Of a DNA stretch of 64,000 nt, positions 1-13,400 are shown in pieces. Location of the stretch: positions 2,089,441 to 2,153,440 of the forward strand of contig NC_031473.1 in NCBI RefSeq assembly GCF_000006565.2, in the 5' to 3' direction. The stretch is from Toxoplasma gondii ME49. Its lineage: Eukaryota > Apicomplexa > Conoidasida > Eucoccidiorida > Sarcocystidae. The position numbers and the translations under genes are program-made. Below the pieces are notes generated by a model that had not been told where the DNA came from, ran no database searches, and saw only the letters and a program-made list of their open reading frames with translations. How positions within the stretch are numbered: the stretch's first letter is position 1; each line of letters starts with the position of its first letter.

Positions 1-1778
1 ACTTGACGTCTGCTCATCGTCTCGCTAGTTTTGTGAGCCAGTTCGTTATACGCATCTTACGCTCGGGAATATCTCTGATTTACCAACGATTCCTCTGATC
101 GAAACGATTACGAAAGTCCATGAATTGATCATTTGGACTGGAGTCACCTATAATTTCATGGTGTGCCGCCTGCGAACTGGCACTGCTGGTGCCACTTCAG
201 CTGTTAGCCCAGTTCCACTTTAAATGAGCGACACCACAGGATGGCAATAATTCTTCCGCGGCCTCCATTTTTCCGTCATTAGATAAAACATAGATACAGT
301 TTTTGATATGTCATCCGGAATGGAGTTCTACCGAGAGAAAAATTGGGGAAACTCTGAGTAGAGTGACTCGGGATTCACATGCTGACTGAGGGGTTCCAGT
401 CCGAAAGCGGGCACGGAAGACAGAACAGCTCGCAGTTCCTAGTTATCCATTGCAATAGACTAACCGGATCACGTGTTAAACAAAGGAGTTATGCGTCTGG
501 CTTGGGGCTGCTATCGTAGTTGTTCCTCGACTTGTCCCTGTGTGCCGAGCAGGCTATCCCAGAGACGAATGACATGTGCCTATCAAACATGCGAATTCTA
601 CGCCTTCCCCCCCGGAAGTGTACTTCAAGAAGAGGAGAGGGATCCCATACCACCGCGATTGTTTTTGCTCTCCTAATAGATTGTGTTCAGTTGGTTCTCT
701 TTCTAAAATATTCCCGATGTCCACTGTGCTCTGCTTACACAACAGAATTTGGTTCCCGTAGATAATGACCTTGTGTGTGACAAGTAAGTATCACTTGAAT
801 TTGCTTCTACACCCATCACTTTTATAACAAGTCAGAAGGCATTTCTGCAACGTCTGTAATGCAACTCGCGGATATGTACCTAGTCGGTCACTCTAGTTGG
901 GGATTACGCGGGCTATGCGGCTTGCATGGCAGTCCATCGCGTCCATTACGCTGCTCGTTCGCTTCGCTTTATTTATAACAATGCGCCTGACTCGGATGCT
1001 GAACAGTTCAGAGGCTGTGACATGCGATTGCTCGATTTCGGTGGAAATGACTGGGAAAATAATCGGCTATTGCAGTCGGTGCTTTGCAGAAACTAGCAAA
1101 GTGTTGATACCTCTGCACACAGATTGCTATGCTACGCAGAAAGCTGGAACGAAAGCGCTGTAGACTGTTCCACAGCGTCCCCAACGCCGGTAACGGGCGG
1201 AGTAGGAGAATATGACTGATCGCTCTTCAGTTCAAGCCTGATATAATTTGAAACCAGTAACAGGCGCCACATCGGCAGCAAGACAGAAGAAACGAAAGCG
1301 ACAGTCGGATGCATGTGAAAGAGGCTAACAATGGCAACAGCATGAAATAATGCGTTCAATATGACCAATCACACGAAGAGGCTCTTGCTGATGATGGCGG
1401 CAGTCACAAGGCTTTCCTCCCCAAATTGGAAGCGACCACTAGCTTCGTGACCTGTGACTGATTACATGGTACTCCTGATGCTAAGGCCTCCCATCGAAAA
1501 TCAAACAATGTGTTTCAAATCCAAAATGTTATGCACCACACGGCCTGTTGAAATTTCGCAACAAAGCACTACATGTGATTGACTGAGAACGTAACATCAG
1601 ACCCACACCACGTCTTCCTTGACCCAAAGAGGATTATCGTGCTTTCACTGGAACTGTGATGCAATTGTCACTCGATATCCGCCACGGCCTAGCCGTTTCC
1701 CTGGGAGACTGGAACTGACGTTCGCTACATGGAAAAACCGTCCTTGAGACGTGTAACCCTTCCAGATGGCACCGCTTA
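1..1778. other. Left flank: no supportable gene; contains the 3' end region of the DPH7-like gene
   Basis: Open frames here are short (under about 90 codons), overlap on both strands and show no recognisable domain, no plausible splice chain and no biased composition. The segment next to 1779 should hold the 3' untranslated region of the minus-strand DPH7-like gene, whose stop codon is at 1779-1781. I see no RNA gene or repeat array in it. Confidence 0.5.
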
Positions 1779-4498
1779 CTACCAAACAGCTAGAAGACGG
1801 TCATAAAAACTGCACGACAAAAAAATACTGCCACTCAATGACGCGGTAGCATCAGAGGCAACAAAAGGACGACCAACAGTGCCAGGTAGACAATTAGCTG
1901 CAGACCACCGTCGCATACATTGCCGGCGAAGGCATTTGATAGACAGTGCCGAGATGCCGTAGGTCATGGATTGATGTCCCGAGAAGACGCCAAGCCTCTC
2001 AATATCTGCAGGACACCACAATCACTTTCACTGCATATTGACCTTATCCGCGTATGAATTATATACGAATCGACGTTTTTTTAATCTATCTGACACCTGG
2101 GTAGACTATGCGTTGAATCGCTTCTCAGCGGCGACACAATACTGAGAGATTTTGCAGACTACTTCCAGCCGCCTACAAGCCTGCTACAGTCTTTAGTCCA
2201 CTGTCGAAAGTCCCATTAGACGATGAAATGTCGACAAATACCTGATTTAGTATCTCCAACGCGCCATAGTTCACCGCCACCATGACATGCAGCCACCAGC
2301 AGCAATCTACGTGATTGCTTCTCTGGGGTGTGCCACTTGAGTCTCCAGACGCCTCCTGAAACTTTGTATGAAGTCAGGGGGGATTGGAGATGCCGGCGGT
2401 CAAAAATGCGAACAGCTTCGTCGTAGCTGCAGAAGCACGCAACTCAGTTGGGTGCTAATACACCTTTGACAGTTCTCGTATCAATGCACAGGTATTTCAG
2501 TTCCTGCTCGCAAATGTTCCGGGTTGCGAAACCAAATCACTCAATGCAGCACCGGCATGATTACACGCGAAGCACCACTAGCACTTAACAGACTGCCCGA
2601 GAAGGGAGAATGTATTACCTGCCAGTCAATAACAAATTTGGATTGTCAGGAAAAAAGGTTATTGAAGTTACTCCCATGCTGTGGCTCCGTTTGTTCTCCA
2701 TCACTAAAGCTGCAGGTACGCTTTCGTCCTCATTGCTTCCGACAGTTGTGAACTCTCTGCAACGTAGGTCCCACAACCTGACAATGCAGTCATCAGCTCC
2801 TGCCAGATTACACAAACACACTCAGGCAAAAAGCAGGTCTTGCTCGGCGGGGCTACACGGAGTTCACTTGCTGAGCAGTTCGCTTTTCATTGCCGAACTT
2901 GTAAGACCGACGAGACAGTGGGGACTGGTCACATGCGTTCACCGTGGAAGACCGTTCTTCAAGCGTGCATCGTGACAAGTACACTATACCGACATATATC
3001 TTTGCCACCGAATGGCGAAAGGAACCCAAGCGATTCTGTGCTGTAGATATGAGAGAAACCGTGGCATGCGGATAGTTCACATTGGCACTAGCGGACACTG
3101 ATGGTGATCGATTCCTCTACCATCAACGCAAACGCCTGGGTCGATAGCGACTTCCGAGCACACATAAACGTCAACGATTCGCTGTCAACAAAAACGATGC
3201 ACTCTTCCTGTTGCACAAGTCGTCAATGACAGCCGCAGTGAAAAACGAGGGTGAATGTCGACAAACCATTGCTGCATGCCACACGCGCGTTTCGTCGACG
3301 GTTTGACTCGAGTGCAACCATATTTCCCGGCATGAAATTGAGTCTACCCATGTGAATCGGACCACCGTCCCTACCCCTGCCAGGAGACGGAAACCCTTGA
3401 TGAACCCTGTTTCTTCAATCATGTGGAAATGAATGCTGACCGGTTGCCATAGTGTTGCCGTGTTCGTGAGGGTCAAAGGCAATGCACCACGCCTCTGCTT
3501 CATGCGCCCTCCTTAAGACACAGAACAACACGACTGAAGAAAAGTAAGGAATCGTACGTTCGAGTGTATGGAAAGAGTCCCTATGGGGAGGCACATAACA
3601 AACAGGAAATGCTTGGTTTCAAGCGGTTCATGCCTGGCTAGGCTGGGTTCCCATGAAACCTTGCCGTTTCTTTGGTAAAGCATCGTGTTGGTATAGCCGA
3701 CTGGCGGTTAAAGGAAGGGCCATGCAACAAAGCTCTACAAGCTTGCCTCACACCTAAGTGTCTGCTCGTCTTGCTAATTGCCTGTGACCACAAGAGTCGA
3801 CAGACAACAAAACGAATACGCAGGTTGACATGATGGAACGCCCCGTTAAGGCAACAAACAACGCAAGCAACGGATAAACAGGCTTCTCTACTAGTAACGC
3901 AAAGATATTCGACCACAGTAAACGCCACAGACCGCCGCTGAAATACTCGACCCCCTCCATACGTGAACATAAGAAACACAAACAGCGTCGATAAGTCCGT
4001 CTCACCAAGAAGCATGGACGTGTTCCATATCCTTGACGACACTAACGTGACCGTCAGAACAGCACGCCGCGAGAAGCCTGTACAAGAAAAACTCGTCTGA
4101 TGATACGAACCATGATTGTCGATCGATCAAACACTCGCGAACATGAGCACCTTGTGCTGCCCAGTTACGGGAGGATGCAACATGCACGACGGCAACAAGT
4201 ATGAGTTGGCATCCTTGTATCGTGCCTAGTGCAGTCTAGGATGCCACCCTGTATCATCCAAACAGTGAAAAGCATCTCAGAGAGTGCCGACCGGGCGGCT
4301 GTCGTTCAGGTGGAGGCCGGACCTGCGTAGGTCCCCTCTATAGAGGAATACAGACGGTGCGTGGGGCTGACGTGCTTCAATTTCTCCCTTTCTGCTTGCT
4401 CCTTTCTGACGTAACCGTAACTCGAGCCTTCTGTACTGTTGACAGCGATACATACCACAAACCAGCATATACCTGTATATCTATGTATCTATCTATCC

Positions 4499-4531
<33 letters not shown>

Positions 4532-5834
4532 CGCATATCAAAAGTAGCAAGAGATACTGGAACTACTGGGGATACTGTGTAGCCCCAATTCCGCAAAGGC
4601 ACCTACCTCCCGTCGTCTCCTAAGCTGTCCATGCCAACGCCGATGACTGTACCACTCGCTGTCTTCGCGGAATCATGGATTCCCGGCAACAGTATTCGCG
4701 CCAGCCGTGCGCAGCGACACACCGGGAGAGTGAGGCTCTTTTTATCGCATGCATTCGATTGATGATTGAGGACATCGGAAGGGGGCGATAACGCAGGTGC
4801 TTCCCCAAATGGTGAATTGCGTGCGTTAGAGGCGTTGAGCAACAGTTCGTCTTCTGAGTTCGACGATGTGGCTGCAGCCGAAGAATTTTCAAGAGAGACT
4901 TGTAGAATATGCAGAGCGCGGTCAGCGCCTACCGCCGCGAGCACGGACGAGCAAGCATCAGAGGAATCCGGCGTTGTGGTTTGAGCCTAGACATACACAG
5001 ACATGACATTCATCTGGTAGGAACTCCAAACCGTTCCATGGAAGCTGATGTGAAAAACACAAGTAACAACGACAACCCGTAGCGACGGACGTAAAAAACG
5101 AAACGCACTGCGACCCTATCAGCCCCCTTCTTTACAGTTTCGCTCCAAATCACCCAAACAATCCGGCCTCGTTCTCTACGGATGCGCCGGACATTCCTTG
5201 CGAAAAAGCTCACCTCATCCTTGCCAGGCCTTGGTTCTCCGTCAGCCGGGAAGGGCGGAAGCCACGCTCGAGTGCGAACTGCCTGTTCCGCGTGCTCGGT
5301 CCCTTGATGTGTGACCGACATTGTAGCCCTCGGTAACCAGCGCAGATCAAGGATGCCGGCGCCGACGTCTACAGTGCCAACCGGATGGACACAAATGAAT
5401 TCATCAGAGTGACCTGCGTCGCTGTCCGTCGACTTGTTTCCACCGACATCACGGAAACCGGCGGAACGTTCAGCTCGATGTTGAGCTGTCGACATCACGG
5501 CAGCTTGAGAGACAGTTTGAAGTGTTGTCCGTTCGCCATTTTCTACGTTGTCGCCTGCTTTGTTGTTGATGCCTCGAAAGGCACAGAAAAACGAGAGGCC
5601 GCCGTTGCGAGTGTTCGCAGACTCGTCGTGAGCGTACAGGCCTGCAGCGAACATGCCAGAAAAAAGGCACTGGCTCATTGTATCGCATGAACCATCTTCC
5701 TGTAAACCACGACCGACGCTCGCGCATGTCGTACAGCGAGGGAAAGCGTCTTGGCCGCGAGCCCACCCCTCTGCCCAGCTTTCTAGGCAGTCGGCGTTTG
5801 AGGGAAGGGCGAACCGAAGGAAATCTTGAGGCAT
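1779..5834 (-). CDS. DPH7: DPH7-like WD40 protein, diphthine methylesterase (7 exons, about 578 aa)
   Basis: Coding exons in transcript order on the minus strand: 5834-5214, 4986-4607, 4077-4006, 3511-3441, 2799-2619, 2426-2242, 2005-1779. All introns are GT-AG, every junction keeps phase, and the total is 1737 nt. The joined protein follows the DPH7/WDR85/Rrt2 pattern: an N-terminal blade with GILDLRWLP and LAAVGADRALHILQV, then LLAACCSDGHVSVV, the segment AHEAEAWCIAFDPHEHG, GADDCIVRLWDLR, HSMGVTSI, a TGSYDE junction restored across an intron, GGVWRLKWH, LLLVAACHGGGELWRV, and C-terminal GHQSMTYG and CSFYDRLLAVW. In characterised eukaryotes DPH7 removes the methyl ester from diphthine on eEF2 before DPH6 amidates it; it is cytosolic. 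The chosen ATG at 5834 starts MPQDFLRFALPSNADCLE, matching the family's early ADCVE motif. Exon 1 carries a long low-complexity insertion. The exact 5' end and the donor at 2242 are the least certain points. Confidence 0.86.
4477..4538. repeat. TA/TATC microsatellite in a DPH7 intron
   Basis: A short GTATCTATC-type stretch passes into two blocks of TA dinucleotides separated by CA. It lies inside the 4078-4606 intron of the DPH7-like gene. Likely polymorphic in length; no function is implied. Confidence 0.85.
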
Positions 5835-7426
5835 TTTCTCGCCCAGAAAAAACACAAAGGTAGATAAAAGAATACAAAATGACGGGTTTCACAGCCTCGG
5901 GAAGGTTGCTTGGCCCATACGCCTGCCTCACGAAGTAAGAAACCTCCAGAGGCGCGCCGACAGAGCGACTGTCCAACCCAAGGTGCGACCTGGCCGAACG
6001 ACCGGCGCCAGTGGTTTCGATTTTTATGTCGGAAAGAACCCTTAGCAGTGCTCGTTGATGGCGAAATAGCACGAAGGATTACGTCCTCTTAGCACGTTAA
6101 AGTGAATGATACAGTCCCGGCACAAGCCTGTGTCTTTCCACACATTGAAACCTCTTTAAGACAAGCGGTACGCGTGCTGGCTACGTAAAATACAACATGC
6201 GGCACGAAGTGGTACGGGCAGAGCAGGAAAGAACTCGAGTAGCGGCGACCCGCCGTTACATCTTACTCTCAAGTGGTTGAAAACATAGTCCACATTGACG
6301 AAGTTACTGAAGGAACTCCAAAAGATGCGAAAATATCTCGCGGATGGGCCGCGTGAATTTTCCAAATTGCATGCTGGCATGCATTCACGCTAGCATCGAC
6401 ACTCAAGTCTATCTTCTAACGGCCACGGGTACGTCAGGGGAGCGGGAATAAGCCACATGAAATACCATTTTATACTCAATCACTGGTACCCTTTTTCGGC
6501 ACTCATATGCTGTTGGCAAGTTTAACTCTGGCAAATTGTGCATGGATGAAATACAAACAGAGGCCGCTCTTTCAAGCTCGGCCGCCCCACAGTGCGGGAT
6601 GATTGTTATTGTGAATAAGAGAAGACCTGAAGAATTTTATACATAAAGCCTCACAGACGTTACAATAGCTCTCTTGTCTTTTGTCCGTCCATCACGCCTA
6701 TTTGTATCCACTGTTTCACTAATTTTGTTCCTGCATCGCTCACATTGTAGTGCTGACCAGAGGCTCCCGCATCTCAGCTACCGGAGCTGTGGCTCCTCTT
6801 AAGTGTTTTTCAGGTCATCCGGTACCGCAATTCCGTCTATTTTCACTTGGCTGCAGTACCGGCGATATCAGTGTACCATTCTTTCGCTTTGGCAGTAGGC
6901 GACTGCTCCGTGGCGCCACGCAGCCAGAGCGACCAGTGAGGCTCCCTCGTCATGCGTGTCTGCGTTGTGTCTGAAACTTTGGAATACACTACTGTTCCTC
7001 TCTCGCCTACGTGAGGTTCCAAATCTTTCCCCCTGCTGCCCCCGTCCTCTCGTCTTTTTACCTGCCGAAGATGTGGGGGTTTTATCGACTGAGACTTTTG
7101 CGGTCCATACCCCTGATACTCCTTGCGTAGACACGCTTAGTCTGAACGGAGAGTTCAGCTCTTCCCTTCTGCTTTACTGCATGTGTTCCTTTCGCTCATT
7201 TTGGCACAGCAGCCATCACTGCGAGTGAACCAGCCGATTTCCGGAATAACCCTGCCTATCACCTCTTACTCGTCCGCTGTGCTTTCCCTCTGCGACTATC
7301 TTGTTGAACCGGTCCTTAGTTTTGGTCACCCACTTTCTCGTCTGGTCTTGAAATTCGAGCTTCTGCCTCTCAGTTTTCGTTCTGCAACGAATGCTCTCGG
7401 GTACCCTGGGAGCTTGAGAAGGACCC
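5835..7426. promoter_or_regulatory. Divergent intergenic region between the DPH7-like gene and midasin
   Basis: The two flanking genes are transcribed away from each other, so both promoters must lie in this ~1.6 kb. The stretch from about 6960 to 7426 is strongly pyrimidine-rich on the plus strand, as is usual for coccidian 5' leaders. It contains several short upstream ORFs, for example from 6750, 6956 and 7183. No TATA-type box is evident. The midasin start codon sits in a strong ACCATGG context. Confidence 0.6.
6368..6383. promoter_or_regulatory. Paired GCATGC cores in the divergent promoter region
   Basis: Two GCATGC cores, TGCATGC at 6368-6374 and GCATGCA at 6377-6383, start 8 bp apart. 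GCATGC is the core of the TRP-2 motif described from Toxoplasma ribosomal protein gene promoters, although neither copy matches the full YGCATGCR consensus. Its place between two translation-related genes is suggestive only. Confidence 0.35.
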
Positions 7427-10400
7427 ATGGCCTCTGAGAGTTCCAGTGTTGCTGCGGACATCGCAGCCGCTCTTCTTCCCCTTGTTCGCGCTCTTCTCCA
7501 AGAGGTGTCAGAACAGCTTCGAGTAGGCAACTTAAAGGGCACCCTTCGGCGGGTCGGAGCTCTAGGACACAGCAACAGCATACCCGTTCAAGATGGAATT
7601 TCGAGAGACCGAGCGGTTGACTCTGGGGAGGCACCGGGACCCGGCGTATCGAGGAAGCGGCAGAAGAACGGCTCTGTTTCCCTCGCGAAGTCAAGTGACG
7701 AGAGCGCGCCGTACCCTCCGGATGCAGAGACGGTCCAAACGCGTACGATGAAACGGGCGTCGGTAGACTCTGGAGGCGCTATCCCTTCGGGTGAGTCTTC
7801 TGACACAAGCACCGGGGCGCGATCTCTCACCTCTCGAGACTCGGTTTTCGGCAGACTACCTGAAGATGTCAAGCTTTACACGCATCGTTGTCGCGCACGC
7901 CTGCATGCGCTGATGAAACTGTTGGAGTCAGGGGGGTCTACGTTCCCCTGCGAGAACTCTGGAGGCCCGTCGCCATTTTTGTCCGATTCGTTGTCCACCT
8001 CTATCGAAACGGAATTCCTCTCCTGTTTACGCGACCTCCTTGTCAGCCCAGTAACTTCTGAAGCGGCCGTCCGCCACTGCCCACGGCTGTCGACGGTCAC
8101 CGCTGCTTCTCTGCTTCTCTCCAGTTCGACGTTCCGACGAAATGTATGCCTCGGCAGCCGAAGAGTTTCGGCTTCTGGAACAAATGCGCAGGCGCAGAAG
8201 CTTACTCCTCGCCCACCCAGTCATTCTCCTCAACACTCCGGAGGTTCTAAACCGACTGAGCCAACTTTCGAATGCATGGAGATGTCGCTCGGGATGCCGC
8301 ACGAGCCTGCCGCTGCTTCCGCGGATTCTACGGGTCCCTATAGTTCTCAAGGCGAGGACGAAACTTTGCAGGGAACTCGCTCGGCTTGCCTTTGCATCCT
8401 AGCTGGTCGCTTGCTTTCCGATCGCCTGTTGGGTAGCGTTGCATCTGAGTATGTCGGACATACGCTTTTAGTTGCATCTACAACAGTTTTGAAGGGCGGA
8501 GAGCCCTCAGAGAATGAAAGGGGCAAACGGAATGGAGCGCCGAAGCGACGTTCATCGGCGGATTCGTCGTACGTCGCGGATCCAGATGATGCGATCAGGA
8601 AACTCCTGAATTCTTTCCGCCTTCGCCCGCACGAGAAAACCGGGGAGGCGGGGCAAGCTCGTGTTGTCCGCGCAAGGAGCGAAGGAGGCACCTCTGGACC
8701 AGATGCAGGACATTGCTCAACCTCAAGCGAGAGCAAGAGCACAGTAACAGGCAGCAGCCGTCACGACTCGCTGGATGGCTCTCTGACAGACGAGGAGTAT
8801 TTCTGGGCTAGCCAGTGCCTAATTGTCCTCAGGAGGTTTCTTTTAGGTCGCGACTGTCACAACGAAACTTCGGGGAATCGTACCTCCACTGCGGATGAAA
8901 CAAAAACACAGGAACCAACGACTTTCAAGGGAGGCAAGGCCACGAGCCAGACAAGCAGTATAAGGGAGCAGCTGCGTTTGTCGCCTGTTCTCTTTGAAGT
9001 CTGCCTAGTTCTGCGGAGGTCGCAAGATCCGTTGCTTGCTTTTTTGGCTTCCCGCTGCCTCCTTTCAATGCTGAAACTTAAGGACACGGGCCATGTGAAC
9101 CTTCGCCACTCTGGCATTTTTTGTCATATAAATGCGGGTGAATCTGACGGCACCACCGCCAGCGATCCTGGCTGCGAATCGAGAAGTACGGAGTTGAAAC
9201 GTTTCTTCAGGACCGATATTGACTCTTTCAGGGAGGCGGAGCTCTTCTTTGGAGTGACAGGCGACACCGTTCCAGGATATGACGGAGCAAGCAGTCTGCC
9301 GGTTCGGTGCGACTTCCCTTCGTTGACCTTTCTCTCCTCATTCCTGGAAAGGAGGGCGCTTGCGCGCCTCCTTGTTCTTCGAAGAGCCGCCTCTCTTGCG
9401 GCAACAGGCTTCGCCAATGTAACAGAGTTCACCTCCAATTTCGAGAGTCTTTGGTATTCCACGTTGTCTTTGACTTCCGAAAACGATGACACGAGGAGCC
9501 ACCAGTTGACGCCTCAAGTGGAACAGTCGATCAGGAGATTGTCAGCTAATTCGCCTACGACAACATTTTTACCCCTTGTGTCCACTGCCACAGCTCGACA
9601 GCTTGTTGATAGATTACGGTGTTGCTGCGTTGCTGGTCAAGATGCGCAAGGGCGTTCGAGACCTGCGATTCTCATTCACGGACCCTCTGGATCTGGGAAA
9701 ACGTCTCTCATTCGTTGGGTCGCGGATATTGTGGGGCAGGAGCAGCCGCCAGTGTCGTTTTTCTTGGATGATCAGACGGATGCCAAGACTCTTATCGGTG
9801 AGTGGGGGAAGAATACGACCTTCGTCGAACAGGCCCAGAACGGGGGTGGGTTGACGCTGTCTGATGGCCGTAAACGGTTTTCTTGATTACTCAACGTCAA
9901 CCGATAGGTTAGACTTGCTGGATATCGAAGAACCGGCAGGCGTCATATGCTTCATAAATATGGATTTTTCTTGCTCACATGTTGGTCCCGCTCCGTGCTG
10001 CAGGTTATCTGGTATGCTAAATTGTGGACGCTACACTCTGTGTTTCCTTGGTGGCCGGTAGAAACCCACGACTCGAGCATGCTCGCTCTTGGTATGCACA
10101 CTTACCAGACCGTTCGAAAGAGTGGCAATCAATGACTGCTTTTATACACAACGTGGCGATAGAGGTGGGCTGTGTCTGTGGCTTCCCATGAGCGAATGGT
10201 AGGTGCGTGAGGGAGAAGGGAGAGAATTTTATGGAAAAAAGAAAAAGAAAACACTGTGCAGTAGGAACCATTTGCAGTATACCATCCAAAACATTTTCAA
10301 CAAACAGCCCCGTATTATCTTGTAGAACTGATATGTGCATGCCTTTAGGCTCCTGGGTGTGCAGCCGGGGGGGCGGGAGCCTCTTTACATGGCAGGATGG

Positions 10401-13400
10401 CCTGCTTACGCGCTGCATAGCGGAAGGCCGTTGGTGCATTTTCGAGCAAGTTCAAAGGCTGCCGATCAATGTGCTGACACTTCTGGCCAACGTTGCCACA
10501 GAAGGACGCCTGGTGATCGACGAACAGCATCGCGTAGTGCAGGCACACCCCCGGTTTGCTCTCTTCGCCACTATTACGCCTACTGAGATGGTGGGAACTG
10601 GCGGTCTCTCTGCATTTCTGCATGCTATACGCTTCCCAAGCACAACATCTAACCAGCTGCCGCCCACTGAGGGCTTGAAAGGAGACGGCATCACGCCGTT
10701 GGAAGGGTCGTCTGCTGCAGAACGTGTTTGCTCGGCTCAGGCATCTCGACAGACTAAACACGGCCTCCAACCATCATCCCTTGCATGCACAGCTCAAGAT
10801 GGAGCAGCTGGTAGTCTCACAAAAGATAAGAAGGTCCTGTTACAGCTCTTTCGGCCGGCGATGGAAGCCCCTCCTTTGCTGAGGACATGGATCACGTTGC
10901 ATGTGCCGCATCCGACGAAGGGCGACATTCTTCGCATTATCGAAGAATCGTTCCCGGCTGTGAATCCGATCGCTGCGCGGGTGGTCGCAGCAGTCCAAGC
11001 ATCGTGCTGTGGTACCGCGAGTGGCTTTTCAGGTGTGGCAATGCCGAGTGTTGAATACTCGACCACGGAGCGTCAAAGAGCCACAGAGTTCTACCGCGCC
11101 GCTGGGGGTCGGCTGCCTCAGCTGCGAGACCTCTTGAAGCTCTGTAGACGACTGGAGAACGAGGCAAAGACGATTGCCCCATCGACCAAGAGTGCCTTTT
11201 CTGGCAAGCATTTGACGGAGGCCGTTCGGCTGCGAGTTCTCCGCGCAGCCGTCGGGACTCTCTTTTGCTGCATAGGGAACGCGAAGGATCGCCTTGAAGT
11301 TGCCACGCGCTTTGCAGCTGTGTGGCAACTGGACAGGATCCTCGTTGCCTACCTCCTCGAGGAGGAGGTTCCATCTGTGCAGCTGAAATCAGATCGTGTT
11401 GTCGTTGGGCCTTACACGCTGACGCGAATGTCACACCAAGAGCACACCAATTTGTTGACGCCGACTCGCAGCGCTCTAAACGCGACAGAGTCTCAGCTCG
11501 GCAACATTTCTGTCTCCTCAACGCAGGAATGCATTGCCAGGACTGGCTCCATGGGCTCCCCGTACTCTCCAACGCACTCGCAGCTTCGGCTCCTGCAGCA
11601 CGTCGTCGGCGCTCTCGTTCACGGCGAGCCTCTGCTGTTGGTTGGGGACACAGGGTGTGGAAAGACAGCTCTTGTGTCATACGTTGGGGCGCTGACTGGC
11701 CACGAACTCGTTGTCTACAACTTCAGCGAGCAAAGCGAGGCGGCAGATCTCATCGGATCGTGGCGACCTGTTGAAGATCCAGCACGCCACATCAAGGATG
11801 TGTGGCAAGAATGCACTTCGCTGTTGCACACGCTGGCCAGAACACGCTCGATGTTCGCTGATTCTCAGGAGCGTCGGGGGACCGAAGAGAACTTCGAACG
11901 AGACGCAACTCAAAACGGGAGGAGGAAAAAGAAGAAGACAGTGGCGACACAGGCCGATCAGGACAGCCGAGGGACAAAACATGAAAAACAACCACAGCAT
12001 GACAAGCTGGATGTACCACAATTGCTGGTGAACGGCCAGCGCCTACTGCACCGCAGAGCATTTCTCGCAGTCCTGGAACTCATTCTGGCTGTGGCGAGAG
12101 CCGCAAAAGATTCAGTTGATGGAAACGGGACGGGAGTCACTGGCGATGCTTCAGCTCGGGAAGGCGGGAAATGGGAACGCGCGAAGGGACTAAAATTGAA
12201 GGCGGAAGCAGATGACAAGAGACACAGAACTGTTCAGATGGACGGCGCTGCTCCCGAGGTTGCCCTGGCAGAACGCGGCGATCAGCACGGCGAAGGCAGC
12301 ATCGCGGCTGTGACAGCAATCAGGTGGCAGAGACTGGCGAATCAATGCGAGCGACTTCTCCGTGATCCGCAGGTGGTCGCGGAAAGCGGGCCCACTCCTC
12401 CGTCGCTCGCCTCGTATCTCAGTTCAGTGGGCCTCAAAACAGACGCATCAGCCCTGGCCGGCACACCGACATCATCGCACGCGGTGACAAGCAACACAGG
12501 AGGCGGGAAAGCGAATGGAATGAGGTCCCCAATTCGTTTTAGTCTTCGCGAAGGGCTGCTGGTCGATGCAATCCGAACGGGCAAGTGGCTGCTCCTGGAC
12601 GAAATAAATCTGGCGCCAGCGGATGTTTTGCAGCGTCTATTGGGAATTCTGGATGATCCTAAAGAACCGTTTTTGGTTCTGGAAGACAGCAGCAGGGCGC
12701 CTGTTCAGCCGCATCCGAACTTTCGCCTTTTCGCGTGTATGAATCCACCGCGTCTGAGTACCATGTCCAGTGCCTCTGGCACTTCTCCGGCTTCGCCCTG
12801 TAGAACTCGGTCTATAACAGGGAAGGAGGGATCCATCATCGACGGCCCGACAAGCGCTGCAACAGGCAAGAAGGAGCTCCCCTTCGATTTCCGTAACCGG
12901 TTCACGGAGCTCTACGTGGACGAGATCACGCTGCTGGAGGACGTGGTCGCCATCGTCGACAGCTACCTAGTTCGTCTGGCGCCACATCCGCCCTCTCGCT
13001 CACTTGCGCAGGTCTACCTCCAGCTCCGGAAGCTTGCGTCCGAGTATCAGATCGTGGACGGCTCTCGGCGACCGCCGTCATTTTCCGTCCGCACACTTGT
13101 CCGGGCACTGAAACATTGCGTCGCAGCAGTTCGCAGACCGGTGTCGCCGACTCCACTCCATGTCGCCCTCTCGGATGGTGTGTTGTCGGCCTTCGCTACA
13201 CCACTCGCCGCGAGTAGCGTGAAGGTGGTCGAGGCGCTGTTGCAGTCCACACTGGGGAGCTCGGGCACTGGAAGTTCCGAGTCTCGGGCAGCGAAATCAA
13301 AGGAAAAAGATTCGAGTCTCGCTGGCCGCGCCGACGTGACCCTGGTCATGTCCAGTGATGGTGGCAAAGTCGATTATGTCAAGGTCGAGGGGTATCTTAT

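Noticed and set aside
6750..7437. Short upstream ORFs before the midasin start
   Set aside because: They lie in a pyrimidine-rich leader, overlap in several frames and show no coding signature; they may be uORFs but are not listed as genes.
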